A stretch of 17,642 nt of DNA from Spirochaetia bacterium. Lineage in GTDB: Bacteria > Spirochaetota > Spirochaetia > Treponematales > Treponemataceae. Positions 6,718 through 14,619 of the stretch are shown piece by piece; positions within the stretch are counted from its first letter, which is position 1; every line of letters begins with the position of its first letter. The position numbers and the translations under genes were made by a program. The DNA lies in contig CAAGGF010000106.1 in the NCBI GenBank assembly GCA_900769325.1, positions 1 through 17,642 on the forward strand, in the 5' to 3' direction. The notes under the pieces are model-generated. The model worked only from the letters and a program-made list of their open reading frames with translations, did not search any database and was not told where the DNA came from.

Positions 6718-6765
6718 CCAACAAGAGAAGTTTTCTCAAATCTGTAAAATATTTGCAGAGGTTGG
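6718..6765 (+). ncRNA. Candidate cis-regulatory RNA (three-way junction) in the pflB leader
   Basis: The bases just after the predicted start fold without forcing. The closing helix is CCAAC (6718-6722) / GTTGG (6761-6765). Hairpin one is GAGAA (6725-6729) / TTCTC (6733-6737) with a 3-base loop. Hairpin two is TCTGTAAA (6741-6748) / TTTGCAGA (6752-6759) with one wobble and a 3-base loop. Every helix is perfect over its length. About 58 bases separate it from the start codon, with a GAGGT ribosome binding site at 6813-6817. I match it to no known riboswitch; it could sense a metabolite, stabilise the mRNA or be chance. Confidence 0.4.
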
Positions 6766-6823
6766 AAAATAAAATATCTTGAATTTCTGCTTACGCGGAT
6801 TTTTAGGAAAATGAGGTAAAATT

Positions 6824-9163
6824 ATGGCTTTAAGACCAGAATGGGAAGGATTTAATCCTGATGGTTTGTGGACAAGCGAAGTAAATGTTCGCGATTTTAT
6901 CCAGGCTAACTATACACAATATGACGGTGATCAGTCATTTCTTGCAGGACCAACTGATGCAACTAACAAATTGTTTGCTGAACTTCAGAAGCTTCAGAAA
7001 GCAGAACACAACAAAGTTTCTAAAGGCCTAGACGGTAAAGAAAGAAGCGGAGTTTTAGATCTTGAAACAAAAGTTGTTACAGGACTTACTGCTTATGGTG
7101 CAGCATACATCTGCCCTGAAGGAAAAGATTTAGAAAAAGTTGTCGGACTTCAGACTGATAAACCTTTAAAACGAGCATTTATGCCTTACGGTGGAATCAA
7201 CATGGCTGTTCAGTCATGCGAAATGTACGGTTATGAAGTTGACCCAGAACTCAAAAAAATCTTTACAGAATATCACAAAACTCATAACCAGGGTGTATTT
7301 GATGTTTACACACCAGAACACAGAGCCGTTCGTTCAGCACACATTTTAACAGGTTTACCGGATACTTACGGTCGCGGACGAATCGTAGGAGACTATCGCC
7401 GAGTTGCCCTTTACGGTATCGATTATCTTATTCAGGAAAAACAGAAAGATTTTGCAAATATCGGTGACGGAACAATGACAGAAAAAGTTATTCGTCTTCG
7501 TGAAGAAGTAACAGATCAGATTAATGCCCTTAAGGGAATTAAACAGATGGCTTCTCTTTACGGTTACGATATTTCTAAACCTGCTAAAAATGCAAAAGAA
7601 GCATTCCAGTGGCTTTACTTTGGTTATCTTGCTGCAATTAAAACACAGAACGGTGCTGCAATGTCTGTTGGTCGTGTTTCTACATTCCTTGACATTTACA
7701 TTGAACGCGATCTTAAAAACGGAACTCTTACAGAATCAGAAGCACAGGAACTTGTTGACCATATCGTAATGAAATTCCGAATGGTTCGTTTTGCCCGCAT
7801 CGAATCTTATAACCAGCTCTTCTCTGGAGATCCAATCTGGGCTACACTCGAAGTTGCAGGTCTTGGTCAGGACGGCCGTTCAATGGTTACAAAGAATGAC
7901 TTCCGTTTCCTTCATACTCTTGAAAACATGGGACCTTCTCCAGAACCAAACATCACTGTTTTGTATTCTAAGAGACTTCCTGAAAATTTCAGAAAATATG
8001 CTGCAAAAATTTCTATCGACACATCTTCAATTCAGTATGAAAACGATGATGTAATGCGTCCAATTTGGGGCGATGACTACTCAATCTGCTGTTGTGTATC
8101 TGCAACTCAGACTGGTAAAGAAATGCAGTTCTTTGGTGCACGTGCAAACCTTGCAAAAGCACTTCTTTATGCTTTCAACGGCGGTAAAGATGAATGTCTT
8201 AAAAAAGGTATGCAGATTGGTCCTGAATACGCTCCTATTACAGCAGATGTTATCGATGCTTCAAATTACAAAGAAGTTGAAAAGAAATATCTTAATATGC
8301 TTGAATGGCTTGCAGACGTTTATGTAAATGTATTAAATGCAATCCACTATATGCACGATAAATACTATTACGAAGCTGCTGAACTTGCACTTGAAGATAC
8401 AGATGTAAAACGAACATTTGCAACTGGAATCGCAGGTTTCTCTCATGTTGTAGATTCACTTTGTGCAATGAAATATGCAAAAGTAAAAGTAAATCGCGAA
8501 GAAGTTGAAGTAAAAGACAAGGCTGGAAATGTAATTGATAAAGTAACTCTTGTAAAAGATTTCACAGTAGAAGGCGATTTCCCACGCTACGGTCAGGATG
8601 ATGATAGGGCAGACGAAATGGCTGTATGGCTTTTGAAAACATTCATGAACATGATTAAAAAACATCCTACATACCGCGATGCTGAACCTACAACTTCAAT
8701 TCTTACAATTACTTCAAATGTTGTATACGGAAAAGCAACTGGTGCACTTCCAAACGGTCGACCAGCCGGAGCTCCTTTCTCACCTGGTGCAAACCCTTCT
8801 TACGGTGCAGAAACAAAAGGCCTTATCAAGTCTTTGAACTCTGTTGCAAAACTTCCATATCACTATGCTCTTGACGGTATTTCTAATACTCAGACAATTA
8901 ACCCAAGTGCATTAGGACATTCAGAAGAAGAAAGAATCGAAAATCTTGTAAGCGTAATGGATGGTTATTTCTCTAAAGGTGCACATCACTTGAATGTAAA
9001 TGTATTCGGTGTTGAAAAACTTAAAGACTGTCAGGCTCATCCAGATAAACCTGAATATGCAAACTTTACTGTTCGTGTATCAGGATATGCTGTACGATTC
9101 ATCAACCTTACAAAAGAACAGCAGGATGATGTAATCGCTCGAACTTGTCACGCTAGCCTTTAA
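6824..9163 (+). CDS. pflB: Formate C-acetyltransferase (pyruvate formate-lyase)
   Basis: This enzyme converts pyruvate and CoA to acetyl-CoA and formate under anaerobic conditions by a glycyl-radical mechanism. The catalytic Cys pair is present as CCV at residues 423-425 (preceded by a third Cys, 422), equivalent to Cys418-Cys419 of E. coli PflB. The radical-bearing Gly is at 754 in RVSGYAVRF near the C-terminus. PFL signatures also include YGGINMAVQSCEMYGYE and TSILTITSNVVYGKATG. At 779 residues it is slightly longer than the 760-residue E. coli enzyme. Its activase lies 1.7 kb away on the opposite strand. Codon use is markedly uniform and the promoter strong, suggesting high expression. The gene ends at a clear terminator and is monocistronic. 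Confidence 0.97.
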   Translation: MALRPEWEGFNPDGLWTSEVNVRDFIQANYTQYDGDQSFLAGPTDATNKLFAELQKLQKAEHNKVSKGLDGKERSGVLDLETKVVTGLTAYGAAYICPEGKDLEKVVGLQTDKPLKRAFMPYGGINMAVQSCEMYGYEVDPELKKIFTEYHKTHNQGVFDVYTPEHRAVRSAHILTGLPDTYGRGRIVGDYRRVALYGIDYLIQEKQKDFANIGDGTMTEKVIRLREEVTDQINALKGIKQMASLYGYDISKPAKNAKEAFQWLYFGYLAAIKTQNGAAMSVGRVSTFLDIYIERDLKNGTLTESEAQELVDHIVMKFRMVRFARIESYNQLFSGDPIWATLEVAGLGQDGRSMVTKNDFRFLHTLENMGPSPEPNITVLYSKRLPENFRKYAAKISIDTSSIQYENDDVMRPIWGDDYSICCCVSATQTGKEMQFFGARANLAKALLYAFNGGKDECLKKGMQIGPEYAPITADVIDASNYKEVEKKYLNMLEWLADVYVNVLNAIHYMHDKYYYEAAELALEDTDVKRTFATGIAGFSHVVDSLCAMKYAKVKVNREEVEVKDKAGNVIDKVTLVKDFTVEGDFPRYGQDDDRADEMAVWLLKTFMNMIKKHPTYRDAEPTTSILTITSNVVYGKATGALPNGRPAGAPFSPGANPSYGAETKGLIKSLNSVAKLPYHYALDGISNTQTINPSALGHSEEERIENLVSVMDGYFSKGAHHLNVNVFGVEKLKDCQAHPDKPEYANFTVRVSGYAVRFINLTKEQQDDVIARTCHASL

Positions 9164-9184
9164 TTAAAGGTTAACTCTTTTTAG

Positions 9185-9222
9185 AAAAATGCGGAGAGTG
9201 AAAACTTTCCGCATTTTTTTTT
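9185..9222 (+). terminator. pflB terminator
   Basis: A perfect 11-bp stem, aaaaatgcgga (9185-9195) / tccgcattttt (9208-9218), has a 12-base loop and continues into more T's. Confidence 0.85.
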
Positions 9223-9250
9223 ATATTCTGTAATTTAATTTTGTAAAATT

Positions 9251-10054
9251 ATGATTATTGATTCACATGTTCATTTTGGAAAATCGTTGGGTTTTAAAGC
9301 TCCTTGTGAAATGGTTTTAAAATCTATGGAAAAATATTCTATTGATAAGGCAATCGTTTCAAACCTTCAGTCAACGGAATGTGACCACAGAGGACGGATT
9401 CTTCCGGAAGAAAGGCAGGTTTTGCAGATTGAGAGTCTTAAAGAAACTGTAGAATTTGCACGAAACAACAAAGGAAAAATTTTTGCTGCATTATGGTGTA
9501 AGCCGCTTTTAGAAAAGCCCGATTCGGATTTTGTTCAGTTGATAGAAGAAAATCTTGATGTCGTGAAAGCCTTGAAATTTCATCCGTTTCATTCCAGCGT
9601 TTGTTTCAGCGATTACAGAATTCAGGTTTTTCTTGATGTTGCAAAAAATTTTCATCTTCCCGTGATTACGCATACAGGTTGTGGCGGATATGACAATTGT
9701 GATTTAGTTTATGAAGTTGCAAAAAAATATCCTGAAATAAATTTCATAATGGCTCATTTAGGCCTTGAAACCGACAATATGCACGCAATCAGTCTTTGTG
9801 CAAAACAGAAAAATTTATTTGGCGATACTGCTTGGGTTCCACTTAAAAATGTCGTAAAATTTATTGAAAAATGCGGAAGTGAAAAAATTCTTTTTGGAAC
9901 TGATAATCCCATCGACGGAGAAGACACTTATTTTCAGAATAAAAAAGGCGAACCCTCGATTTATCTTGATTATTTTAATAATTCTGAAAAAATATCTTCT
10001 TCTGATTATGAAAATCTTATGGGGAAAAATGCCGTAAGAATTTTTAATCTGTAA
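9251..10054 (+). CDS. Amidohydrolase-family (TIM-barrel) metal-dependent hydrolase
   Basis: The 267-residue protein has the layout of the amidohydrolase-2 family. It shows HxH at residues 6-8 in IDSHVHFG, FHPF with His111 after the fourth strand region, ITHTGCGG with His141, MAHLG with His169, and LFGTDNP with the final metal/catalytic Asp218. These would bind one or two divalent metals in a barrel and hydrolyse or decarboxylate a small cyclic or carboxylic substrate, which I cannot identify. There is no signal peptide, so it is cytoplasmic. Start choice rests on the canonical MIIDSHVH opening. No ribosome binding site precedes it; TAATTT at 9231-9236 would give only a very short leader. Its position between pflB and pflA may be chance, since strong terminators flank it. 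Confidence 0.8.
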   Translation: MIIDSHVHFGKSLGFKAPCEMVLKSMEKYSIDKAIVSNLQSTECDHRGRILPEERQVLQIESLKETVEFARNNKGKIFAALWCKPLLEKPDSDFVQLIEENLDVVKALKFHPFHSSVCFSDYRIQVFLDVAKNFHLPVITHTGCGGYDNCDLVYEVAKKYPEINFIMAHLGLETDNMHAISLCAKQKNLFGDTAWVPLKNVVKFIEKCGSEKILFGTDNPIDGEDTYFQNKKGEPSIYLDYFNNSEKISSSDYENLMGKNAVRIFNL

Positions 10055-10113
10055 AAAAAGGGGCTAATATTATTGTCATGCTGAACTTGTGTTTTTTGGT
10101 GAGCCCCTTTTTG
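10053..10113. terminator. Bidirectional terminator between the amidohydrolase gene and pflA
   Basis: The perfect 11-bp stem aaaaaggggct (10055-10065) / agccccttttt (10102-10112) has A's before and T's after, so it serves both convergent genes. The unusually long 36-base loop holds a fragment of the dispersed repeat. Confidence 0.8.
10075..10090 (+). repeat. Fragment of the dispersed repeat inside a terminator loop
   Basis: gtcatgctgaacttgt matches the left end of the palindromic repeat core at 1601 (one difference in the first 15 bases: gtcatgctgaactcg). The right half of the element is absent here. Confidence 0.55.
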
Positions 10114-10116
10114 TTT

Positions 10117-10863
10117 TTATTCTTTCCATGCGGTGTATTTATCACATTCTAGAATTTTTTTTGCATTTAGAACGCGCTCTTGAGTCGGGCTTTCAGTTTT
10201 TTCAAGCGGATATGGAATATTTAAATCTTTGTATTTGATTGCACCAAGTCCGTGATATGGAAGAATTTCAACGCGTTTTACATTGTGAAGTGTTCTTATA
10301 AAATCCCTTGTTTGAGTAAGAAATTCGTCGTTATCTGTGATTCCGGGAGTAAGGACATGGCGAATCCAGATTGGTTTATTTATCTGGTCAAGGTAACGGA
10401 ACATTTCGATTATGTTTTTGCCGCTTTGACCTGTGAGTTTTTTGTGTTCGTCCTCGTTTATGTGCTTTATGTCCATTAAAAGAATGTCGGTTACCTGCAT
10501 GAGTTTTTGGAAAGTTTCAAACCATTCTCCTTCTTTTGTAAAAGGACCTCCTGCTGTGTCGATACAGGTGTTGATGTTGCGTTCTTTTGCTTTTGTGAAA
10601 AGTTCCAGAAGAAAATCTAACTGTAAAAGTGGTTCTCCGCCGCTTACTGTAATTCCGCCTTTTTTGCCCCAGTATTCTTTGCATGTTTCAGCCTGAGAAA
10701 GAAGTTCTTCTGCCGTGTACAAAGTGCCTTTTTGCATGTTCCAGGTATCCGGGTTGTGGCAGAATAAGCACCTCATCTGACAGCCGCTGAAAAAAATAAT
10801 GAATCGTGAACCAGGACCGTCTGCACAGCCGAATGATTCTAATTGATGAATATAGCCTTTCAT
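10117..10863 (-). CDS. pflA: Pyruvate formate-lyase-activating enzyme (radical SAM)
   Basis: This radical-SAM enzyme abstracts a hydrogen from the PFL glycine (Gly754 of the upstream pflB product) to switch it on. The 4Fe-4S/SAM motif CxxxCxxC is at Cys28, Cys32 and Cys35 in GCQMRCLFCHNPDTW. The Gly-rich SAM-binding segment VSGGEP follows at 73-78, and further on are LLMDIKHI and WIRHVLTPGITD, typical of PflA. The 248 residues match the E. coli enzyme (246). The ATG at 10863 has GGAG just upstream. Usually pflA follows pflB directly on the same strand; here it is convergent with an intervening hydrolase gene and has its own promoter, so the two are not co-transcribed. Confidence 0.95.
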   Translation of the reverse strand: MKGYIHQLESFGCADGPGSRFIIFFSGCQMRCLFCHNPDTWNMQKGTLYTAEELLSQAETCKEYWGKKGGITVSGGEPLLQLDFLLELFTKAKERNINTCIDTAGGPFTKEGEWFETFQKLMQVTDILLMDIKHINEDEHKKLTGQSGKNIIEMFRYLDQINKPIWIRHVLTPGITDNDEFLTQTRDFIRTLHNVKRVEILPYHGLGAIKYKDLNIPYPLEKTESPTQERVLNAKKILECDKYTAWKE

Positions 10864-10894
10864 ATTTCTCCAAATTTTGTTTAAATTGCGGGAA

Positions 10895-10920
10895 TTTCTA
10901 AATATTTAAATTTTTAGAAA
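10895..10920 (-). promoter_or_regulatory. Inverted repeat in the pflA leader
   Basis: TTTCTAAA (10895-10902) and TTTAGAAA (10913-10920) are perfect 8-bp complements around a 10-base A/T loop. They lie between the predicted transcription start and the pflA ATG. This may be an mRNA hairpin or an operator. Confidence 0.3.
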
Positions 10921-10931
10921 CAACTTGAATA

Positions 10932-10960
10932 ATTTTATCATTTTAAGAAGATATTGTCAT
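10932..10960 (-). promoter_or_regulatory. pflA promoter
   Basis: Read on the minus strand: ATGACA (10960-10955), a 17-base spacer and TAAAAT (10937-10932). Transcription would start near 10925, about 60 bases before the ATG. The promoter lies between pflA and the insertion sequence, so the IS insertion left it intact. Confidence 0.5.
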
Positions 10961-11006
10961 TACTTGAAAAATTTACTTTCATGGAATTAAAAGCGGCGAT
11001 TTTGTA

Positions 11007-11037
11007 AATTTTTGCACAGGGCAAACGCATGTAAAAA
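11007..11037. repeat. IS left end: 10-bp target duplication plus 21-bp terminal inverted repeat
   Basis: The target duplication aatttttgca (11007-11016) abuts the inverted repeat, which starts CAGGGCAAACGCATG (11017-11037). It pairs perfectly with the right end. Confidence 0.95.
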
Positions 11038-11062
11038 CTCTTTCTGATAAAATTACAGAAAG
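11034..11062 (-). terminator. Terminator-like hairpin after the transposase gene
   Basis: Read on the minus strand: CTTTCTG (11062-11056) pairs with CAGAAAG (11046-11040), and a T-rich stretch then runs into the left inverted repeat. Confidence 0.4.
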
Positions 11063-11071
11063 TGTGAAATT

Positions 11072-12202
11072 TTAAAGGAGCCTTAAAACCGTTTGGCGGA
11101 ACTGGCGGTTTTCCCGAAACCAGATCGTGCGCTTGCTTAAACTGTCCTGTTTTTTATTCTCTGGTTTTTCTGCTTGGCGTAAGATATTTAATGCAAGCCG
11201 GCGCATAACTGTCATGTTTTCCGGACTATGATCCTTCCGGTGCCTTTTGTAGTCCTCATTGAAAGTCATATCAAGACACCAGTGAAGGCGGTTTTCAATT
11301 CCCCAGTGTAGTCGAATTGATTTTTTCACAAGTTCAATGTTATCAAGTGAAGTTAGAAAAAATCTGATGTCTGTGGAAGTTTTTCCATTTACAGTCCGTT
11401 CTTCTCGTGCCATGGCAACAGCCTTAAGTCCTGGCCATTCATCTTTATTCTCCAGCCACGACAGGTTCGTGCAGAGGTAATACTGCCTGTTTTCAATTCG
11501 TCCATGGTCAGGCTTACATTCCTTTGCGCTTTTTATAACTCCGTATTTTGCAAGCTCCTTTTCATCCATAGAGAAAAAGTCTTTTACGGCTTCGTGTGTC
11601 CTGCTTTGATTTCCTCTCAAAGAAAGAACATAGTCTGCTTTTTTTTCCTTAATTTTCTCGCAGATTTTTTTCTGGCAGCCCATTGCATCGATTGTGATTA
11701 TCATTCCCCTTATATCAATCAGTTCCAGAAGTTCAGGAATTGCAGTGATTTCATTTGACTTTTCATCTGTCTTTACCTGCCCAAGAATGAGGGACAGTTC
11801 ATCTGCCCATGCACTTACAATGTGAATTCCCTTTGCTCCCGTGACCTTGTTTGAGCCGCACATCGTCTTTCCGTCGATGGCAACAATTGTTCTGTCCGGC
11901 TCAATTTTTACTTTTTCGTAAATTCCATGAGCCCACTTTATAAAAACTTTCTCGATTTTATCTGCGTTCACATTTCTGAAAACCCGGAGAATTGTGTCGG
12001 CGCTTGGCGGACCGAACTCAAACTTCACCAGCCCCTTGATGGACTCTTCCGCTTCCTCCGCCCATTCAGCTATGTGTTCAATGTCCTTGATGCCGCTTAG
12101 CAGCCCGAACAAAACCAGCAGGAAAATATCAGCCAGTTCAAACTTCCTGCACCTTTTTACTCTAAAATCGTCTATTTCTTCCAGACTTTCTCTTAAAAGC
12201 AT
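11072..12202 (-). CDS. ISAs1-family DDE transposase
   Basis: This is the cut-and-paste transposase of the surrounding element. From the ATG at 12202 it has 376 residues, the usual length for the family. Likely catalytic acidic residues are Asp110 (VAIDGKTM), Asp172 (ITIDAMGCQKKI) and Glu303 (HWGIENRLHW). The last also carries the family hallmark HWGIENxLHWxLDMxFxED. An N-terminal helical domain (about 1-95) should bind the ends. GGTGGA lies just upstream of the ATG; an in-frame TTG at 12214 is a less likely start because it overlaps that site. No frameshift or stop is seen, so the protein should be functional. Confidence 0.95.
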   Translation of the reverse strand: MLLRESLEEIDDFRVKRCRKFELADIFLLVLFGLLSGIKDIEHIAEWAEEAEESIKGLVKFEFGPPSADTILRVFRNVNADKIEKVFIKWAHGIYEKVKIEPDRTIVAIDGKTMCGSNKVTGAKGIHIVSAWADELSLILGQVKTDEKSNEITAIPELLELIDIRGMIITIDAMGCQKKICEKIKEKKADYVLSLRGNQSRTHEAVKDFFSMDEKELAKYGVIKSAKECKPDHGRIENRQYYLCTNLSWLENKDEWPGLKAVAMAREERTVNGKTSTDIRFFLTSLDNIELVKKSIRLHWGIENRLHWCLDMTFNEDYKRHRKDHSPENMTVMRRLALNILRQAEKPENKKQDSLSKRTIWFRENRQFRQTVLRLL

Positions 12203-12273
12203 AATTCCACCCAAGGGGATTTTACCATTTTGTGCATTTTTTAAATAGCAGTTTAGAGATTTAAAACAAAAAA

Positions 12274-12304
12274 TTTTTACATGCGTTTGCCCTGAATTTT
12301 TGCA
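12274..12304. repeat. IS right end: 21-bp terminal inverted repeat plus 10-bp target duplication
   Basis: The inverted repeat occupies 12274-12294 and ends GCGTTTGCCCTG. The target duplication aatttttgca at 12295-12304 is identical to the left copy. Confidence 0.95.
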
Positions 12305-12305
12305 C

Positions 12306-12333
12306 TTGTATTCTGATATAAAAGTGTTATAAT
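12306..12333 (+). promoter_or_regulatory. Promoter of the EIIC-EAL gene
   Basis: TTGTAT (12306-12311), a 16-base spacer and a perfect TATAAT (12328-12333) preceded by an extended -10 TGt. The strong -10 could work without much -35. The IS with its duplication ends two bases upstream of the -35, so any upstream activator site has been moved 1.3 kb away. Confidence 0.65.
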
Positions 12334-12397
12334 TTTATACTAGAGATTTTCTTAAGAGAATTTTTGAGGTTCTGCCTGATTTTGTGCGGAGGCTATC

Positions 12398-14488
12398 GTG
12401 AATACAAAGAATCAAAAATTGTACGATTTGATTTATAAGATAGACAGTAATTTTTGCCTTACCGTTATTCGTCGTTCATTAACAATGATGATTCCATTGC
12501 TTATAGTTGGCGGAGTTTCCTGTGCATTGACGAATCTTCCTTTTATCGATTATGAAGCAGAAATTTTTAACGGTTTTCTTGGAATTTTGTGTTCAATTTT
12601 AAAAGCCGTTTATAACGGAACCTTTGGACTTTTTTCGCTTGCACTTTTAATCTGCGTCACTTTAAGTTATTGTATCGAAAAAAATAAAACTATCGATAAA
12701 ACTGCAATTTATGTAATCGTCGTTCTTGGTTCTTTCGGTGCTCAGCTTAATATCGGAACTCCAGAATTTTCGTTTTCTCAGTTCGGGGTGCAGGGATGTT
12801 TTTCTGCACTTTTTACGGCATTTATTTCCTGTTATCTTTATGAAAAATTCAGAAAAATCGAAATTCTTACTTTAAAAAAGAATGTTATGGGAATGGACAG
12901 TATTTGTGCAAATGCGCTTTCTTCTATTTTTCCGATGGTTCTTGTAGTTTTGATTTCCGTGATGATTAATGTCATCCTTCATTTTTTATTTAAAGTTTCA
13001 AGCGTTCACGCACTTTTTTCAAAATTTTTATGTTTTCTTTTTAAAAATCTTCAGAATGATTTTATCGAAGGGCTTTTGTATACTTTTCTTCTGCATTTGT
13101 TCTGGGCTTTGGGTTTTCACGGAAGTCATCTTCTTGAGCCTGTAGTTGATTCTGTTTTTGTTGAAATTTCTGCTGATTCAGTTTTCAGCAAAAGTTTTTT
13201 TGACACATATATCGTTATGGGCGGCTGCGGAACTACAATCTGCGTTCTTTTGATTTATCTCATTTTTTACAGGAAAACGCGTTTTTCAAATATTTCAAAA
13301 ATTGCACTCGTTCCGGTTATTTTTAACATAAACGAAGTTTTGACTTTTGGAATTCCTATAATTTTAAATCCGATTCTTGTAATTCCTTTCATTTTAACGC
13401 CGGTTGTTCTTTATGTAATCGCTTATGTTTCTACGGCATTGAATATTGTTCCGCATTTTGTTGCCACTGTTCCATGGTCAACTCCGATTCTTTTTAACGG
13501 CTATCTTGGTACCGATTCTATTAAAGGCGTTTTGCTTCAGATTTTTTTGATTTTCATCGGAATGTTAATTTATTTTCCATTTATTAAAATCAATAAAAAA
13601 GTTCAGGATGAACATTCTCACACAAGGTTGAATAATCTTGTTGAAATTTTAAAGCAGAATGAACTTGACAATGAACCTCCGCAGTTTTTAACTCGTGCAG
13701 ACAATTACGGAATTATGGCCCGGCTTTTGTTTGAAGATTTAAAAAATGCAGTGAAAAACGACGAACTTTATATGCTCTATCAGCCGCAAATTTCATACGA
13801 AGGAAAATGTATCGGTGCAGAAGCGCTTTTAAGGTGGAATCACAGTTTTTACGGAAATATTTATCCGCCGCTTATAATTTATCTTGCAAAAGAGGGCGGA
13901 ATTTTACCGGAACTTGAAGCAAAAATTATTGATTCAGTTACAAGGGCATGCCGAGATACTGCAAGGGAATATAAAGGCGATTTTAAAATTTCGTTTAACA
14001 TAACAGGAAAATCTTTGTGCTGGGATATTGAATCTTACATTGAAAAAGAAGTTCAAAAATATGCAGTCCCGGAAGAAAGGTTGTGGATTGAAATTACCGA
14101 ACAGGATGTCATCTCAAAAACCGATGCTTCTGTTGCAACTTTAAACAGGTTAAAACAAAAAGGTCACACGCTTTTAATTGACGATTTTGGAATGGGGCAC
14201 ACTTCATTGCTTTATCTTCAGTCAGGTTATTTTGGAGTTGTAAAATTAGACGGCTCTCTTGTAAAAGATATTGTAAAAAGTAAAACTACGCAAAATATCG
14301 TAAGTTCTGTTATAGAACTTGGAAACAGCATGGGAATTAAAGTTATTGCAGAATTCGTAGAATCAAAAGAACAGGTTGAAGTTCTTCATTCTCTTGGCTG
14401 CAATAATTATCAGGGGTATCTTTATTCAAAACCTCTTACGCTTGAAAGTTTTATTTCGTACATTATCGAGAATAATCCTAAAATTTAA
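12398..14488 (+). CDS. Membrane PTS EIIC-like domain fused to an EAL cyclic-di-GMP phosphodiesterase
   Basis: Residues 1 to about 395 are a polytopic membrane domain resembling the cellobiose/chitobiose-type EIIC of sugar phosphotransferase systems. It contains LGFHGSH (His241) and FNINEVLTFGIPIILNP (Glu313), matching the His and Glu that contact sugar in such EIICs. A linker follows, then an EAL domain (about 435-690) predicted to hydrolyse c-di-GMP. Its key residues are present: Glu475 (AEALLRW), Asn534, Glu565, Asp595-Asp596 (LLIDDFG), Lys616 (VKLDGS), Glu652 (IAEFVE) and Gln672 (YQGYL). No EIIA or EIIB domain is present in the protein or nearby, so it is more likely a sugar sensor coupled to second-messenger turnover than a complete transporter. 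Start is GTG with GGAGG upstream. It may affect motility or adhesion through c-di-GMP, which is inference. Confidence 0.88.
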   Translation: MNTKNQKLYDLIYKIDSNFCLTVIRRSLTMMIPLLIVGGVSCALTNLPFIDYEAEIFNGFLGILCSILKAVYNGTFGLFSLALLICVTLSYCIEKNKTIDKTAIYVIVVLGSFGAQLNIGTPEFSFSQFGVQGCFSALFTAFISCYLYEKFRKIEILTLKKNVMGMDSICANALSSIFPMVLVVLISVMINVILHFLFKVSSVHALFSKFLCFLFKNLQNDFIEGLLYTFLLHLFWALGFHGSHLLEPVVDSVFVEISADSVFSKSFFDTYIVMGGCGTTICVLLIYLIFYRKTRFSNISKIALVPVIFNINEVLTFGIPIILNPILVIPFILTPVVLYVIAYVSTALNIVPHFVATVPWSTPILFNGYLGTDSIKGVLLQIFLIFIGMLIYFPFIKINKKVQDEHSHTRLNNLVEILKQNELDNEPPQFLTRADNYGIMARLLFEDLKNAVKNDELYMLYQPQISYEGKCIGAEALLRWNHSFYGNIYPPLIIYLAKEGGILPELEAKIIDSVTRACRDTAREYKGDFKISFNITGKSLCWDIESYIEKEVQKYAVPEERLWIEITEQDVISKTDASVATLNRLKQKGHTLLIDDFGMGHTSLLYLQSGYFGVVKLDGSLVKDIVKSKTTQNIVSSVIELGNSMGIKVIAEFVESKEQVEVLHSLGCNNYQGYLYSKPLTLESFISYIIENNPKI

Positions 14489-14528
14489 AATGCAGGATAA
14501 AGTTTAAAATTCGCTGTAAAATGTTTGC

Positions 14529-14557
14529 TTGAAAGACTTACTGATTTGTAATAAAAT
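14529..14557 (+). promoter_or_regulatory. tpiA promoter
   Basis: TTGAAA (14529-14534), a 17-base spacer and TAAAAT (14552-14557). AGAGG at 14609-14613 is the ribosome binding site. No terminator is visible after the preceding gene, so some read-through is possible. Confidence 0.6.
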
Positions 14558-14619
14558 GTAGAAAATGAATTTTAAGATTTTCTTTTAATTCGTTTAAATA
14601 AATTTTTAGAGGTTTATAA

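Larger units (their letters stand above)
11017..12294 (-). mobile_element. Complete ISAs1-family insertion sequence, 1278 bp
   Basis: The element has 21-bp terminal inverted repeats with no mismatch, a single intact transposase gene on the minus strand and flanking 10-bp direct repeats. Identity of both ends and of the duplication points to a recent, probably active insertion. Removing the element and one duplication copy rejoins pflA's upstream DNA with the promoter of the EIIC-EAL gene, whose -35 begins two bases beyond the right duplication. The element could therefore affect that promoter. Confidence 0.95.

Noticed and set aside
12334..12397. c-di-GMP riboswitch before the EIIC-EAL gene
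   Set aside because: The leader is only about 60 bases and lacks a recognisable GEMM core; only a short ttct/agaa palindrome is present.
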